This document shows positions 55,774-63,684 of a DNA stretch of 64,000 nt, one piece after another. The stretch covers positions 1,938,001-2,002,000 of the forward strand of contig NZ_CP150203.1 of NCBI RefSeq assembly GCF_037969725.1, in the 5' to 3' direction. The first letter of the stretch is position 1. Each line of letters opens with the position of its first letter. This DNA is from Paenibacillus sp. FSL W8-0426. GTDB taxonomy: Bacteria; Bacillota; Bacilli; Paenibacillales; Paenibacillaceae. The notes beneath the pieces are model-generated. The model ran no database searches. It was not told the origin of the DNA and saw nothing but the letters and a program-made list of their open reading frames with translations. The translations under genes and the position numbers were made by a program.

Positions 55774-55887
55774 GCCGTCTTACGGCTTGAGGAATGTAGG
55801 ATTCGAGCGAAGATTGAAGCGTTTGCATCATGCTGGTAAGTCAGGGCCAGGACAAGCTGTCCTGCTCAAAAGTGGATTTCAAAAGGA

Positions 55888-55935
55888 AACGCAAAAAAAC
55901 AAGACAGCCTTTAGTCTGTCTTGTTTTTTTGCGTT
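55888..55935. terminator. Exceptionally long palindromic terminator
   Basis: A 20-bp perfect stem AACGCAAAAAAACAAGACAG / CTGTCTTGTTTTTTTGCGTT with a CCTTTAGT loop. The run of T lies within the arm. It can act in both directions between a plus gene and the minus-strand diguanylate cyclase. Confidence 0.9.
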
Positions 55936-56011
55936 GTTCGGACAGTGCTCAGCATCCTGGAGATCATAACGACAGGCTGTTGTCCACCCTTATTCCGAAT
56001 TCATCGTTCTT

Positions 56012-57574
56012 TCAGGCAGGGTTTGCCGTAAAAGCAAAGACGGTGTTCCGTCCGTTCCGTTTGGATTGATATAACGCATGATCGGCATCACGCAGCAGCG
56101 ATTCCAGCGAATCCGATGGATTCTGGCAGGACGTGATGCCGAAGCTGGACGTAATGGTGATGTTTGTCCCATCCCACTCCATAGGGTGTTCCAGCAAAGC
56201 CATGCGCAGTTGTTCGGCCAGTTGTTTGCCTTCCGCCAGCGTCATCTCGGGGAGGGCAATGACAAATTCTTCGCCGCCGTAACGCGCAAACAGCATATCC
56301 TGTCCGAGGTAACGGTTGCAGATTGAAACGACGTGCACGATCGCTTTGTCGCCTGTCTCATGTCCGTAGGTGTCGTTGATCCGTTTAAAATGATCGATAT
56401 CGAACAAAATCAAGGATAGGGGCTGCCCATTCGCTAAAGCGTTCGTGAGCAATTTTCGCGCATGATGCAGAAATTGGGTTCGATTGTATATTTTGGTCAA
56501 CCCGTCGAAATAGGCAAGCTGCTTTAGCTGTTCCTGCAAAAAGCGCTGTTCGGTGATGTCAATGAGCATGATGAGGCTTCCCACGGTCTGACCGCCCTTA
56601 TTGTGGACATAAGACGTACGGACCTGATAACAGACCGTTTGACCGTGCAGTTGCCAATACAAGTCTTGGTGCAGCCCCTCTTTGTCATTACCGAGTGGGA
56701 AAGGGTTCCCAGACAGGTTGATCCAAATGTCATCCATTTTCTGACCGATCATGCCCATGTCGAGCTCAGGCAGCATAAGCTGCAAGGCTTTGTTGTAATC
56801 GACCAGCCGATTGGAGCTATCCAGCACGATAACGCCCTCTCGCATGCTTTCGAAGATGCTGTCTTTGGCGATCGGCACGATCGTCAGGAGACGGGATGAC
56901 AGGATCGCCCAGATATACATGGCAGATGTAATACACATCAGAACGGGCACAGGGTCCATGCCGCCGGGAGTCAGCCCGAGCAAGTACACAAAAGCCCCGA
57001 CCATCGGGATCAATTGGGAAGTAATCAGCGTAAACAGCTGCCGGCGATACGTTTCTTTGGTGTGTCTCCATTGGGCAATCAGGATGAGGCAGGCGCACAG
57101 CAGGCAGGAAAAGGTGAAGGCGCCGTGAACGACATACCATTGTCCCGCGGCGATTTCCATGACGGGCACGGTGCTGTTTTCACGCAGCCACACTTTTTTG
57201 TAAAACAGATGATGAACATCGTTCGTGGCCACCATAATCAACGTTACGGAAGGGATTACGAACAATGCGGTTGTCATTTTGCGGGACAGGAACCTGCCCG
57301 TATATTGAATCATGAGCAGCAGGCCGAGGGAGGCCGAGAAAGGCATGCCCATATATTCCACGACCGTCCAAAATTTCATCTGTTCCAGCGTATTGCTGGC
57401 CAGTCCGATGGCGTAACCAAAGGCGTAGACCGATAGTGCCGCCGTGTAGAGAATAAACGTTTTTGCGCTGGGAATCTCCGCTCTGCGAAAATAGGTATAC
57501 AGGCACAAAAACACGTTAAGGACAGCAGAAGTTGTTACCAGGGTTATATAAGCATTAATGTGCGATTCTTCCAT
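56012..57574 (-). CDS. Membrane diguanylate cyclase: 7TM sensor, PAS, GGDEF
   Basis: Makes the second messenger c-di-GMP. 520 residues. The N-terminal part (about 1-230) has seven membrane segments like the histidine-kinase 7TM sensor module (HisKA_7TM); a PAS domain follows (about 245-345, EGVIVLDSSNRLVDYNKAL, GGQTVGSLIMLIDITE) and then a GGDEF domain (about 355-520, DGLTKIYNRTQFL, LFDIDHFKRINDTYGHETGD, RYGGEEFVIALPE). The active-site loop is intact (GGEEF). The inhibitory I-site RxxD upstream is replaced by GQDM, so product feedback seems missing. GGGGAAG precedes the ATG at 57574. Confidence 0.93.
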   Translation of the reverse strand: MEESHINAYITLVTTSAVLNVFLCLYTYFRRAEIPSAKTFILYTAALSVYAFGYAIGLASNTLEQMKFWTVVEYMGMPFSASLGLLLMIQYTGRFLSRKMTTALFVIPSVTLIMVATNDVHHLFYKKVWLRENSTVPVMEIAAGQWYVVHGAFTFSCLLCACLILIAQWRHTKETYRRQLFTLITSQLIPMVGAFVYLLGLTPGGMDPVPVLMCITSAMYIWAILSSRLLTIVPIAKDSIFESMREGVIVLDSSNRLVDYNKALQLMLPELDMGMIGQKMDDIWINLSGNPFPLGNDKEGLHQDLYWQLHGQTVCYQVRTSYVHNKGGQTVGSLIMLIDITEQRFLQEQLKQLAYFDGLTKIYNRTQFLHHARKLLTNALANGQPLSLILFDIDHFKRINDTYGHETGDKAIVHVVSICNRYLGQDMLFARYGGEEFVIALPEMTLAEGKQLAEQLRMALLEHPMEWDGTNITITSSFGITSCQNPSDSLESLLRDADHALYQSKRNGRNTVFAFTANPA

Positions 57575-57935
57575 GTTCACTTCCCCTGTTCTTCGATCAG
57601 TGTTTTAAGAAGCCTTATGAATAAGCTTTGGACAGCCATGCATACAGCCATGCATAATGTACATTGTACATCAGCCCATCCGGCTTGTGGAATACAAATC
57701 GTGACTTAAGCTTTCTTTTTTGGATCGAAATGTGTATATTTCGACTCGCTTTCGATGTAAACCCCGCGGGAGGTTGTTATTTGTCGTTTAATTCATGAGC
57801 AGAGTGGTAATAAAATGATGAGCCGACAGGCTATTTGATTGGTGAAATGGACCTTGGAAAGGAATAATATGCAGGGTTCATGCCATCCTACACATGGAGA
57901 CGTGCAAGAACACCATTTTGAAGGGAGAATGCGAG
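57575..57935. other. Intergenic region with tandem repeat and palindrome
   Basis: About 360 bases between divergent genes. It has the 12-bp tandem duplication CAGCCATGCATA at 57633-57656 and a perfect palindrome at 57657-57671. No gene is seen. Confidence 0.6.
57657..57671. promoter_or_regulatory. Operator-like 15-bp palindrome
   Basis: ATGTACATTGTACAT, 7-base arms around a central T, perfect. Position between the diguanylate cyclase and short-chain dehydrogenase genes suggests a regulator site. The regulator is unknown. Confidence 0.45.
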
Positions 57936-58805
57936 ATGTCAACGACAACCCCATCCAAACAAACGCTGCCGCCACAGCATCAAAATCAGCAGCCAGGCAT
58001 TGAATCGAAAATGAATCCCAAACCGGAATTCGAGAAGACGAAATATAAGGCGGCCGATAAACTGCTGGACAAGGTAGCTTTAATTACCGGAGGAGACAGC
58101 GGCATTGGACGTGCAGTGGCCGTCACTTATGCGAAGGAAGGCGCCGATGTTGCCATCGTGTACCTGAATGAGCATCAGGATGCCGAGGAGACGAAACGCC
58201 AGGTGGAGCAGGAAGGACGCAAATGCATTCTGATTGCCGGCGATATCGGCGATGTGTCCTTTGCCAAAAAAGCGGTGGAACAGACGGTCAAGGAACTGGG
58301 CAAGCTGGACATCGTTGTGAATAACGCGGCCGAACAGCACCCGCAGCAAAACATTGAAGACATTACGCCGGAACAGCTGGAGCGGACGTTTCGCACCAAT
58401 ATTTTCGGCATGTTTTATTTGACGCAGGCGGCGATGCCGCACTTGAAAAAAGGCAGCTCGATCATTAACACGACATCGATTACGGCCTATCGGGGCAACC
58501 CGACGCTCATCGACTACTCCTCGACCAAAGGGGCCATCACTTCGTTCACGCGGTCATTGTCCATGAATGTGGTGGAGAAAGGGATTCGGGTAAATGCGGT
58601 AGCACCAGGTCCGATCTGGACACCGTTGATTCCGTCCACGTTCGATGCGCAAAAAGTCAGCGAATTTGGATCGACGCAGCCGATGAAGAGACCGGGCCAG
58701 CCGGAAGAGCTCGCTCCTGCTTATGTTTATCTTGCTTCAGACGATTCTTCATACGTCAGCGGGCAAGTCATGCATATTAATGGCGGCGAAGTCGTGAATG
58801 GATAG
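57936..58805 (+). CDS. Short-chain dehydrogenase/reductase (stress-type, YhdF-like)
   Basis: NAD(P)-dependent oxidoreductase of 289 residues. A hydrophilic leader of about 40 residues (QTLPPQHQNQQPGIE) is followed by the Rossmann fold: ALITGGDSGIGRAVA binds the cofactor, VNNAAEQHP is the NNAG-type motif, the catalytic Ser lies in NTTSITAYRGN, and YSSTKGAITSFTRS holds the Tyr and Lys. The long leader is typical of general-stress members such as B. subtilis YhdF and YdaD. AAGGGAG fixes the ATG at 57936. Confidence 0.93.
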   Translation: MSTTTPSKQTLPPQHQNQQPGIESKMNPKPEFEKTKYKAADKLLDKVALITGGDSGIGRAVAVTYAKEGADVAIVYLNEHQDAEETKRQVEQEGRKCILIAGDIGDVSFAKKAVEQTVKELGKLDIVVNNAAEQHPQQNIEDITPEQLERTFRTNIFGMFYLTQAAMPHLKKGSSIINTTSITAYRGNPTLIDYSSTKGAITSFTRSLSMNVVEKGIRVNAVAPGPIWTPLIPSTFDAQKVSEFGSTQPMKRPGQPEELAPAYVYLASDDSSYVSGQVMHINGGEVVNG

Positions 58806-58823
58806 AAACAAGGGTATGATGAA

Positions 58824-58864
58824 GACGCACTGTGCCGGCTTGTCGGGCAGTGCGTTTTTTATTT
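58824..58864 (+). terminator. Terminator after the short-chain dehydrogenase gene
   Basis: ACGCACTG / CAGTGCGT around a 15-base loop, followed by TTTTTATTTT. Confidence 0.85.
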
Positions 58865-59036
58865 TGAACAGGATGAAGGCGTGATCGAACAAAAATAGTT
58901 ATTTCCTATTTTACATAATCAGCGATTTTAACGGACTTGTACATGATATAGTTGAATTGATCTGTACTCGTATGAATCCGAACAAGCCCTGTGATATGAT
59001 GTAGTGAACGTTCTATACATACAGGGGGGAACAACG

Positions 59037-59402
59037 TTGAAAATCAGCAAACAGTATGCGCCGCATTATATCTGGGGAACGAATTGCGATGGATGGCACC
59101 TTATGAAGCATGAGGGATTAAGCATCATTCATGAACGGATGCCTGCCCATACGGCGGAGGTTCGCCATGTTCATAACATCAGCCGCCAATTTTTCTTTGT
59201 GCTGAGCGGAGAAGCCTGCATGGAGCTTGATGGTGAAGACATGATCCTGGAGGCACAGGAAGGCATTGAAATCCCGCCGGGCAAGCCTCATCAAATGCAG
59301 AATCGAAGCAGCGAAGACGTGGAATTTCTGGTTATTTCCATGCCGGGCACGCGGGGGGACCGCATCGAACTCGCTGCTGACCAGACGGATTCATTGAATT
59401 GA
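59037..59402 (+). CDS. Cupin domain protein
   Basis: Single-domain cupin of 121 residues. Motif 1 includes RHVHNISRQFFFVLSGEACM, motif 2 is EIPPGKPHQMQN, so metal ligands (two His, one Gln or Glu, one His) are in place. Start is a TTG at 59037 preceded by GGGGGG six bases away. It ends 24 bases before phoR and is probably transcribed with it. Substrate unknown. Confidence 0.85.
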   Translation: MKISKQYAPHYIWGTNCDGWHLMKHEGLSIIHERMPAHTAEVRHVHNISRQFFFVLSGEACMELDGEDMILEAQEGIEIPPGKPHQMQNRSSEDVEFLVISMPGTRGDRIELAADQTDSLN

Positions 59403-59426
59403 TTATATAACCAAAGGAAGAGATCC

Positions 59427-61256
59427 ATGAGAACGTTTCGCAACCGGCTTTCCATCATCATGATGGCCCTCATCGGCGTGTCCGTCATCGTGGCGGGAAT
59501 CACGATGGGCAGAGTATTCAAAACAACGCATATCGAAGTATTGGAGCAAACGATGATTCGCGAGATCAATTTGCTCAAAGCCACGTTTCCTTTTCATGAT
59601 GCAACCGATCCTTCATCGCTCGCCACCCAAAAGTACTACTCGGAAAGGGCGTCGGAGCTGGAACGTCTGACGGATTCCCGCGTCACGTTTATCAATAAGG
59701 ATGGCGTTGTGATCGGCGATTCGGAAAGTGATCCGGGGACGATGGATAACCACTTAAACCGGGAAGAAATCAAGGGAGCCGCAGAAACGGGATACGGGAG
59801 GTCCATTCGATACAGCGAAACATTGGGCGAAGACATGCTGTATGTGGCGTTACCCGTGAATTCCGCGCAAAGCGACATGATCGAAATGCCGAACGGCAAA
59901 TTCGACGGATTCATTCGCTTGTCCATGAGCCTTGAGGCTGTCAATCAGGGACTGCAGCGGGGATGGATCATCATGTTCATTGCTTTGGGCGTGTTGTTCG
60001 TCGTTGTTGCGCTGGTCAGCTATCGGGTAGCTCGTGGGCTGACGTCCCCGATTGAGCATATTACCAAGGTGGCCCATCGGATCAGCAAGCTGGACTACGA
60101 TGCGAGAGTTAAAGTAACCCGCCGGGACGAGATTGGCCAGCTTGGTTTGGCCATTAACGGCATGGCCGACAGCCTGCAAACGCAGCTGAAAACGATCCGG
60201 GATAACGAGGCGCTGCTGCAAAGCGTCCTGGCTAACATGACCGGGGGCATCATTATGATCGATGCAGGCCAGTCGATAGCGCTTGTGAATCGCGAAGCAG
60301 AGCGCATGCTCGGCATTCAGGCCGCGCGCGTGACGGGCAAACCTTATACGGAGCTCAAGCGGCATTACGAGCTGACTCACACGATCGAGGAAAGCGTTGA
60401 ACTGCGCGAACGGATGTCGGAGGAAGTGAGCATTTATAATCCTGAACAGCATTTGCTGCGCATCGACGGGGTGACGATGTCCGAAAATGACGGGGGATAC
60501 CGCGGCATGCTTTTCCTGCTGCAGGACGTTACCGCCATCCGGCGGCTGGAAAAAATGCGGAGCGAATTCGTGGCCAACGTCTCGCATGAGCTGAAAACGC
60601 CTGTCGCCGCGGTGAAAGGATTTGCAGAAACGCTGCTAAGCGGCGGGGTTCAGGACAAGGAGACGGAACGTTCCTTTTTGCAGATCATTTACGATGAAGG
60701 AGACCGGTTGAACCGTTTGATCGGAGACATTCTCGAGTTGTCCAAAATCGAATCCAAGCGGGCTCCGCTGGAGTGTTCTCCGGTCCATGTCCATTCCTTC
60801 TTGGAGATGGTGCTGGAAACCTTGTCGAAGGTGGCCGAGAAAAAGCAGATCCGTTTGCAGATGATTGTACCCGAGGAATTGTACATCGAAGCCGACGAAG
60901 ACAAGATGAAACAGATTTTCATCAATCTGCTGTCCAATGGCATCAACTACACGCCTGAGGGCGGACGGGTCAAAGTACAGGTTACCGTTGAAAACGACGG
61001 GGAGCGGGAAGAAGTCGTCTTTGCGGTGTCCGATACGGGGATCGGCATCCCCAAAAAGGATTTGCCGCGCATTTTCGAACGGTTTTACCGGGTCGATAAA
61101 GGACGTTCCCGCAATTCGGGCGGCACGGGCCTTGGTTTGTCCATCGTTAAACATCTCGTGGAATTGCATCATGGCAAACTGTCCGTAGAGAGCGAGCTTG
61201 GCATGGGATCCACGTTCCGTGTCATCCTTCCATTAATTCAGGAAGAAACGGTGTAG
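59427..61256 (+). CDS. phoR: Phosphate-sensing histidine kinase PhoR
   Basis: Sensor kinase of the phosphate starvation response, 609 residues. Order: transmembrane segment (SIIMMALIGVSVIVAG), extracellular sensor region to about 165, second transmembrane segment (WIIMFIALGVLFVVVALVSY), HAMP (about 195-245), PAS (about 255-365), phosphorylated His in FVANVSHELKTPVAAVKGF and the ATPase domain with NLLSNGINYTPEGG, DTGIGIPKKDLPRIFERFYR and SGGTGLGLSIV. Identified as PhoR by domain plan and by the neighbouring phoP and pstB with Pho boxes. In B. subtilis the order is phoP-phoR; here phoR comes first. Confidence 0.9.
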   Translation: MRTFRNRLSIIMMALIGVSVIVAGITMGRVFKTTHIEVLEQTMIREINLLKATFPFHDATDPSSLATQKYYSERASELERLTDSRVTFINKDGVVIGDSESDPGTMDNHLNREEIKGAAETGYGRSIRYSETLGEDMLYVALPVNSAQSDMIEMPNGKFDGFIRLSMSLEAVNQGLQRGWIIMFIALGVLFVVVALVSYRVARGLTSPIEHITKVAHRISKLDYDARVKVTRRDEIGQLGLAINGMADSLQTQLKTIRDNEALLQSVLANMTGGIIMIDAGQSIALVNREAERMLGIQAARVTGKPYTELKRHYELTHTIEESVELRERMSEEVSIYNPEQHLLRIDGVTMSENDGGYRGMLFLLQDVTAIRRLEKMRSEFVANVSHELKTPVAAVKGFAETLLSGGVQDKETERSFLQIIYDEGDRLNRLIGDILELSKIESKRAPLECSPVHVHSFLEMVLETLSKVAEKKQIRLQMIVPEELYIEADEDKMKQIFINLLSNGINYTPEGGRVKVQVTVENDGEREEVVFAVSDTGIGIPKKDLPRIFERFYRVDKGRSRNSGGTGLGLSIVKHLVELHHGKLSVESELGMGSTFRVILPLIQEETV

Positions 61257-61293
61257 CTCGTTTGGAAGCGAAATGTAAAAAGGATGTGCTCAC

Positions 61294-61310
61294 TTTACAC
61301 AGCGTTAACA
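61294..61310 (+). promoter_or_regulatory. Pho box upstream of phoP
   Basis: TTTACA (61294-61299), 5 bases, TTAACA (61305-61310): two half-sites 11 bp apart, as in PhoP-activated promoters. A TATGAT -10 at 61320-61325 puts the box over the -35 region. Confidence 0.75.
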
Positions 61311-61374
61311 AAAGGGTGCTATGATTAAAAAAGTGTTGTGGCAACAGACAACCTATAAGGAGAGAAGGGGTATC

Positions 61375-62103
61375 ATGGCACAGCGTTTGCTCGTCATCGA
61401 AGACGAACCTACATTATCAAGATTGCTTACGTACAACCTGACGCAGGAAGGTTATGACGTGACGGCCGAAGATCACGGCTCGGCGGGATATGACCGCGCG
61501 GTATCGCAGGAATTCGATCTGATTTTGCTTGATTTGATGCTGCCGGGAATGAATGGCCTGGACATCCTGAACAAGCTCAGATCCCAAGGCGTAACCACGC
61601 CGGTGATCATTTTGACGGCCAAGAACGGAGAAGCGGAAGTCGTGCAAGGGTTGAAATCCGGCGCAGACGACTACATCACGAAGCCGTTCGGGGTTTCCGA
61701 ACTGCTTGCCAGGGTGGACGCCGTACTCCGCAGATCTTCAAGCGGCGAGGACTTGCCGCAGCAGGAGGATAAAGACGGGTCGCGCATCGTGCTCGGCGAG
61801 TTGGAAATCTACCCTTTAAAATACGAGGTAACGCTGGGCGGCCAATCCATCAGCTTGCGTCCCAAAGAATTCGAAGTATTGCTCTATCTGGCGAAAAAGC
61901 CGGGCGTGGTGCTTACCCGCGACGATTTGATGAATGCAGTCTGGGGCTTCGATTATATCGGCGGGCAGCGGACGGTCGACGTTCACGTCAGTTCATTGCG
62001 CAAAAAACTCGAGCTCGATCCCGAATCGGTGCATATCGATTCCATTCGTGGCGTGGGCTATAAATTGGTTGTCAAAAGAAAAACTCCCCATCATTCGAGC
62101 TGA
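61375..62103 (+). CDS. phoP: Phosphate response regulator PhoP
   Basis: OmpR-type response regulator of 242 residues. The receiver domain has the acidic pair in VIEDEPTLSRLL, the phosphorylated Asp in DLILLDLMLPGMNGLD and the lysine in DDYITKPFGVSELLARV; the C-terminal winged helix has SLRPKEFEVLLYLAKKPG and RTVDVHVSSLRKKLE. GAGAAGGGG favours the ATG at 61375. The 118-base gap after phoR contains its own Pho-box promoter, so it can be autoregulated. The last codons form part of the terminator stem. Confidence 0.95.
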   Translation: MAQRLLVIEDEPTLSRLLTYNLTQEGYDVTAEDHGSAGYDRAVSQEFDLILLDLMLPGMNGLDILNKLRSQGVTTPVIILTAKNGEAEVVQGLKSGADDYITKPFGVSELLARVDAVLRRSSSGEDLPQQEDKDGSRIVLGELEIYPLKYEVTLGGQSISLRPKEFEVLLYLAKKPGVVLTRDDLMNAVWGFDYIGGQRTVDVHVSSLRKKLELDPESVHIDSIRGVGYKLVVKRKTPHHSS

Positions 62104-62126
62104 CAATGATTGGGGAGTTTTATTTT
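62080..62126 (+). terminator. Terminator overlapping the end of phoP
   Basis: AAAACTCCCCATCATT (inside phoP) pairs with AATGATTGGGGAGTTTT (one bulge), followed by ATTTT. Confidence 0.85.
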
Positions 62127-62154
62127 GTCACAATATTTTTACGTTCCATTCACA
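62127..62154 (+). promoter_or_regulatory. Weak Pho box upstream of the CBS-chemoreceptor gene
   Basis: GTCACA (62127), TTTACG (62138) and TTCACA (62149) stand exactly 11 bp apart, each a 4 or 5 of 6 match to TTAACA. No clear -10 follows at the expected distance. Confidence 0.45.
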
Positions 62155-62267
62155 AAAAGAAAAAGCTTCCTTTACTCAGAAGGGGTAGCATGATACTGTC
62201 TGAGTAATACTTAGGTCCTATTAATAGACTTATGAAGCAGCTCATACGTAAAGGAGATTGAGCATTT

Positions 62268-63470
62268 ATGCCTATGTTGCTTGAAGCGAGGCCTGAGCAA
62301 GCCGAGGATGCAGCGCTTGTGCGGGAATCTGTAACCGCAAGTGCCGATGTTGTTGCCGACGTTCCGAAGGAACAGCCGGAATCCGGCCCGAAGAAGCGCT
62401 TGTTGATCCGGGACTATTGCCGTCAAGTCCCTATAGTCGGAATACATACCACCTGCGGCGAAGCAGCTAACATGTTGAACCATGACAAGGACAATCCCTG
62501 CATTCTATTGTGCGACGACCTTATGCAGCCTGTAGGCATGGTGATGAGAGAAACGTTATATCGCCTATTGAACGGCCGTTTTGCCGCCGATCTGTTCTAC
62601 GACAAACCGCTGATGAAAGTAGCCGATTCTTCTCCTGTCATCGTCGATGTGCATGCCGATGCCAAACACATGATCGATATTGCGCTTTCGCGCACGGAGC
62701 AGCATTTCTACGACTGCCTGATCGTCACCGAAGAAGACCGATTGGTCGGCGTGTTGACGGTGAGGGACGTGATGACCCTCTCCCGAAACTTGCAGCACGA
62801 GGCCAGCGAAGAACGAACGGCCACGATCACGGAGAGCCGGCAGGAAATGTCCCGGATTCACGAATCGATTACCGGACTTGTTCTAGGCGCCAGCCAGACC
62901 CAGAAGGAAGCTAAACGGATCCTCTCGTTGTCGGAGCAAGGGGAGCAGAGCCTGATGAAGGTCGAAGCTTCCTATCAGCGGGTGAATCGGCACATGCTAG
63001 CACAGCGTGAACATGCCGAAGATATGCTGGCATCGATTGAGACAGGCTCCAGCATGGCCGGATCGATCCGGTCGCTGGCAGACCAAAGCGGGCTTCTGGC
63101 GATGAATGCTTCGATTGAAGCGGCGCATGCCGGGGAATACGGACGCGGTTTCCAAGTGGTCGCCAGTGAAATCCGGGCTTTGGCCAAGCAAACCCGCGAG
63201 GTGGCGCAGAACATGTCGGGATTGCTTGAAGGCATCGGCGAATTGACCCGGCAGACCGTTGAGCTGGTGCGCGCAAGCGCGGCCGAGATCGAGGGCAGCT
63301 TGGGCCATGTTACGGAAGGGGAGACCGCTTTCAGGGAATTGAACAACGCGGTGGCGGGAATGTCCCGGATTGCGGAAGAGATCGGCGAGGAAGGCAAGCG
63401 GTCGGGAGAAGTCGCGGATTATATCCGAAGCAAATTAAATGACATGGTTTCCGGGAATACCCCGGCCTAG
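62268..63470 (+). CDS. Soluble CBS-domain chemoreceptor-like protein
   Basis: Protein of 400 residues with no transmembrane segment. Residues about 45-185 form a CBS pair (VPIVGIHTTCGEAANMLNHD, then DCLIVTEEDRLVGVLTVRDV) that should bind a nucleotide. Residues about 205-400 are a methyl-accepting chemotaxis signalling helix bundle, with the hairpin tip close to LADQSGLLAMNASIEAAHA and GFQVVASEIRALAKQTREV. It would signal through CheA-CheW from inside the cell. Its place between phoP and pstB and a weak Pho box suggest a link to phosphate. The exact ligand is unknown. AAGGAG is 11 bases before the ATG. Confidence 0.88.
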   Translation: MPMLLEARPEQAEDAALVRESVTASADVVADVPKEQPESGPKKRLLIRDYCRQVPIVGIHTTCGEAANMLNHDKDNPCILLCDDLMQPVGMVMRETLYRLLNGRFAADLFYDKPLMKVADSSPVIVDVHADAKHMIDIALSRTEQHFYDCLIVTEEDRLVGVLTVRDVMTLSRNLQHEASEERTATITESRQEMSRIHESITGLVLGASQTQKEAKRILSLSEQGEQSLMKVEASYQRVNRHMLAQREHAEDMLASIETGSSMAGSIRSLADQSGLLAMNASIEAAHAGEYGRGFQVVASEIRALAKQTREVAQNMSGLLEGIGELTRQTVELVRASAAEIEGSLGHVTEGETAFRELNNAVAGMSRIAEEIGEEGKRSGEVADYIRSKLNDMVSGNTPA

Positions 63471-63531
63471 CCTGCTCAGGCATCGTTTCGCATCATGATG
63501 GCGCAGCATCATGGTCGTGAAAGGATGTCTT

Positions 63532-63572
63532 TTTACATTCCGTTAACATGAAAATGATACTGGTTTTACAAT
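63532..63572 (+). promoter_or_regulatory. Pho box promoter upstream of pstB
   Basis: TTTACA (63532-63537), 5 bases, TTAACA (63543-63548), with a -10 TACAAT at 63567-63572; the box covers the -35 position. Two further positions on the same 11-bp phase read ATGATA and TTTACA, the last overlapping the -10. Confidence 0.75.
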
Positions 63573-63684
63573 CAAAAGGTAGGATGTTAAAGATGGCCGG
63601 ACATGTTGGATTGGCATTAATGGGCCCGGTCTCAACGTAAGGGACAGCAGCTTTGCCCCTGAAACGAAGGAGAAGTGAACATCC

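Noticed and set aside
57786..57811. Sigma-B-like promoter GTTTAA-N14-GGTAAT before the stress dehydrogenase
   Set aside because: The -10 matches only four of six positions and no sigma-B genes are in view, so it is too weak to list.
59037..59402. Cupin as a phosphomannose isomerase
   Set aside because: Single small cupin domain without the extra domains of those enzymes.
63455..63500. GCCTG/CAGGC hairpin after the CBS-chemoreceptor gene
   Set aside because: The stem is only five pairs and no T run follows.
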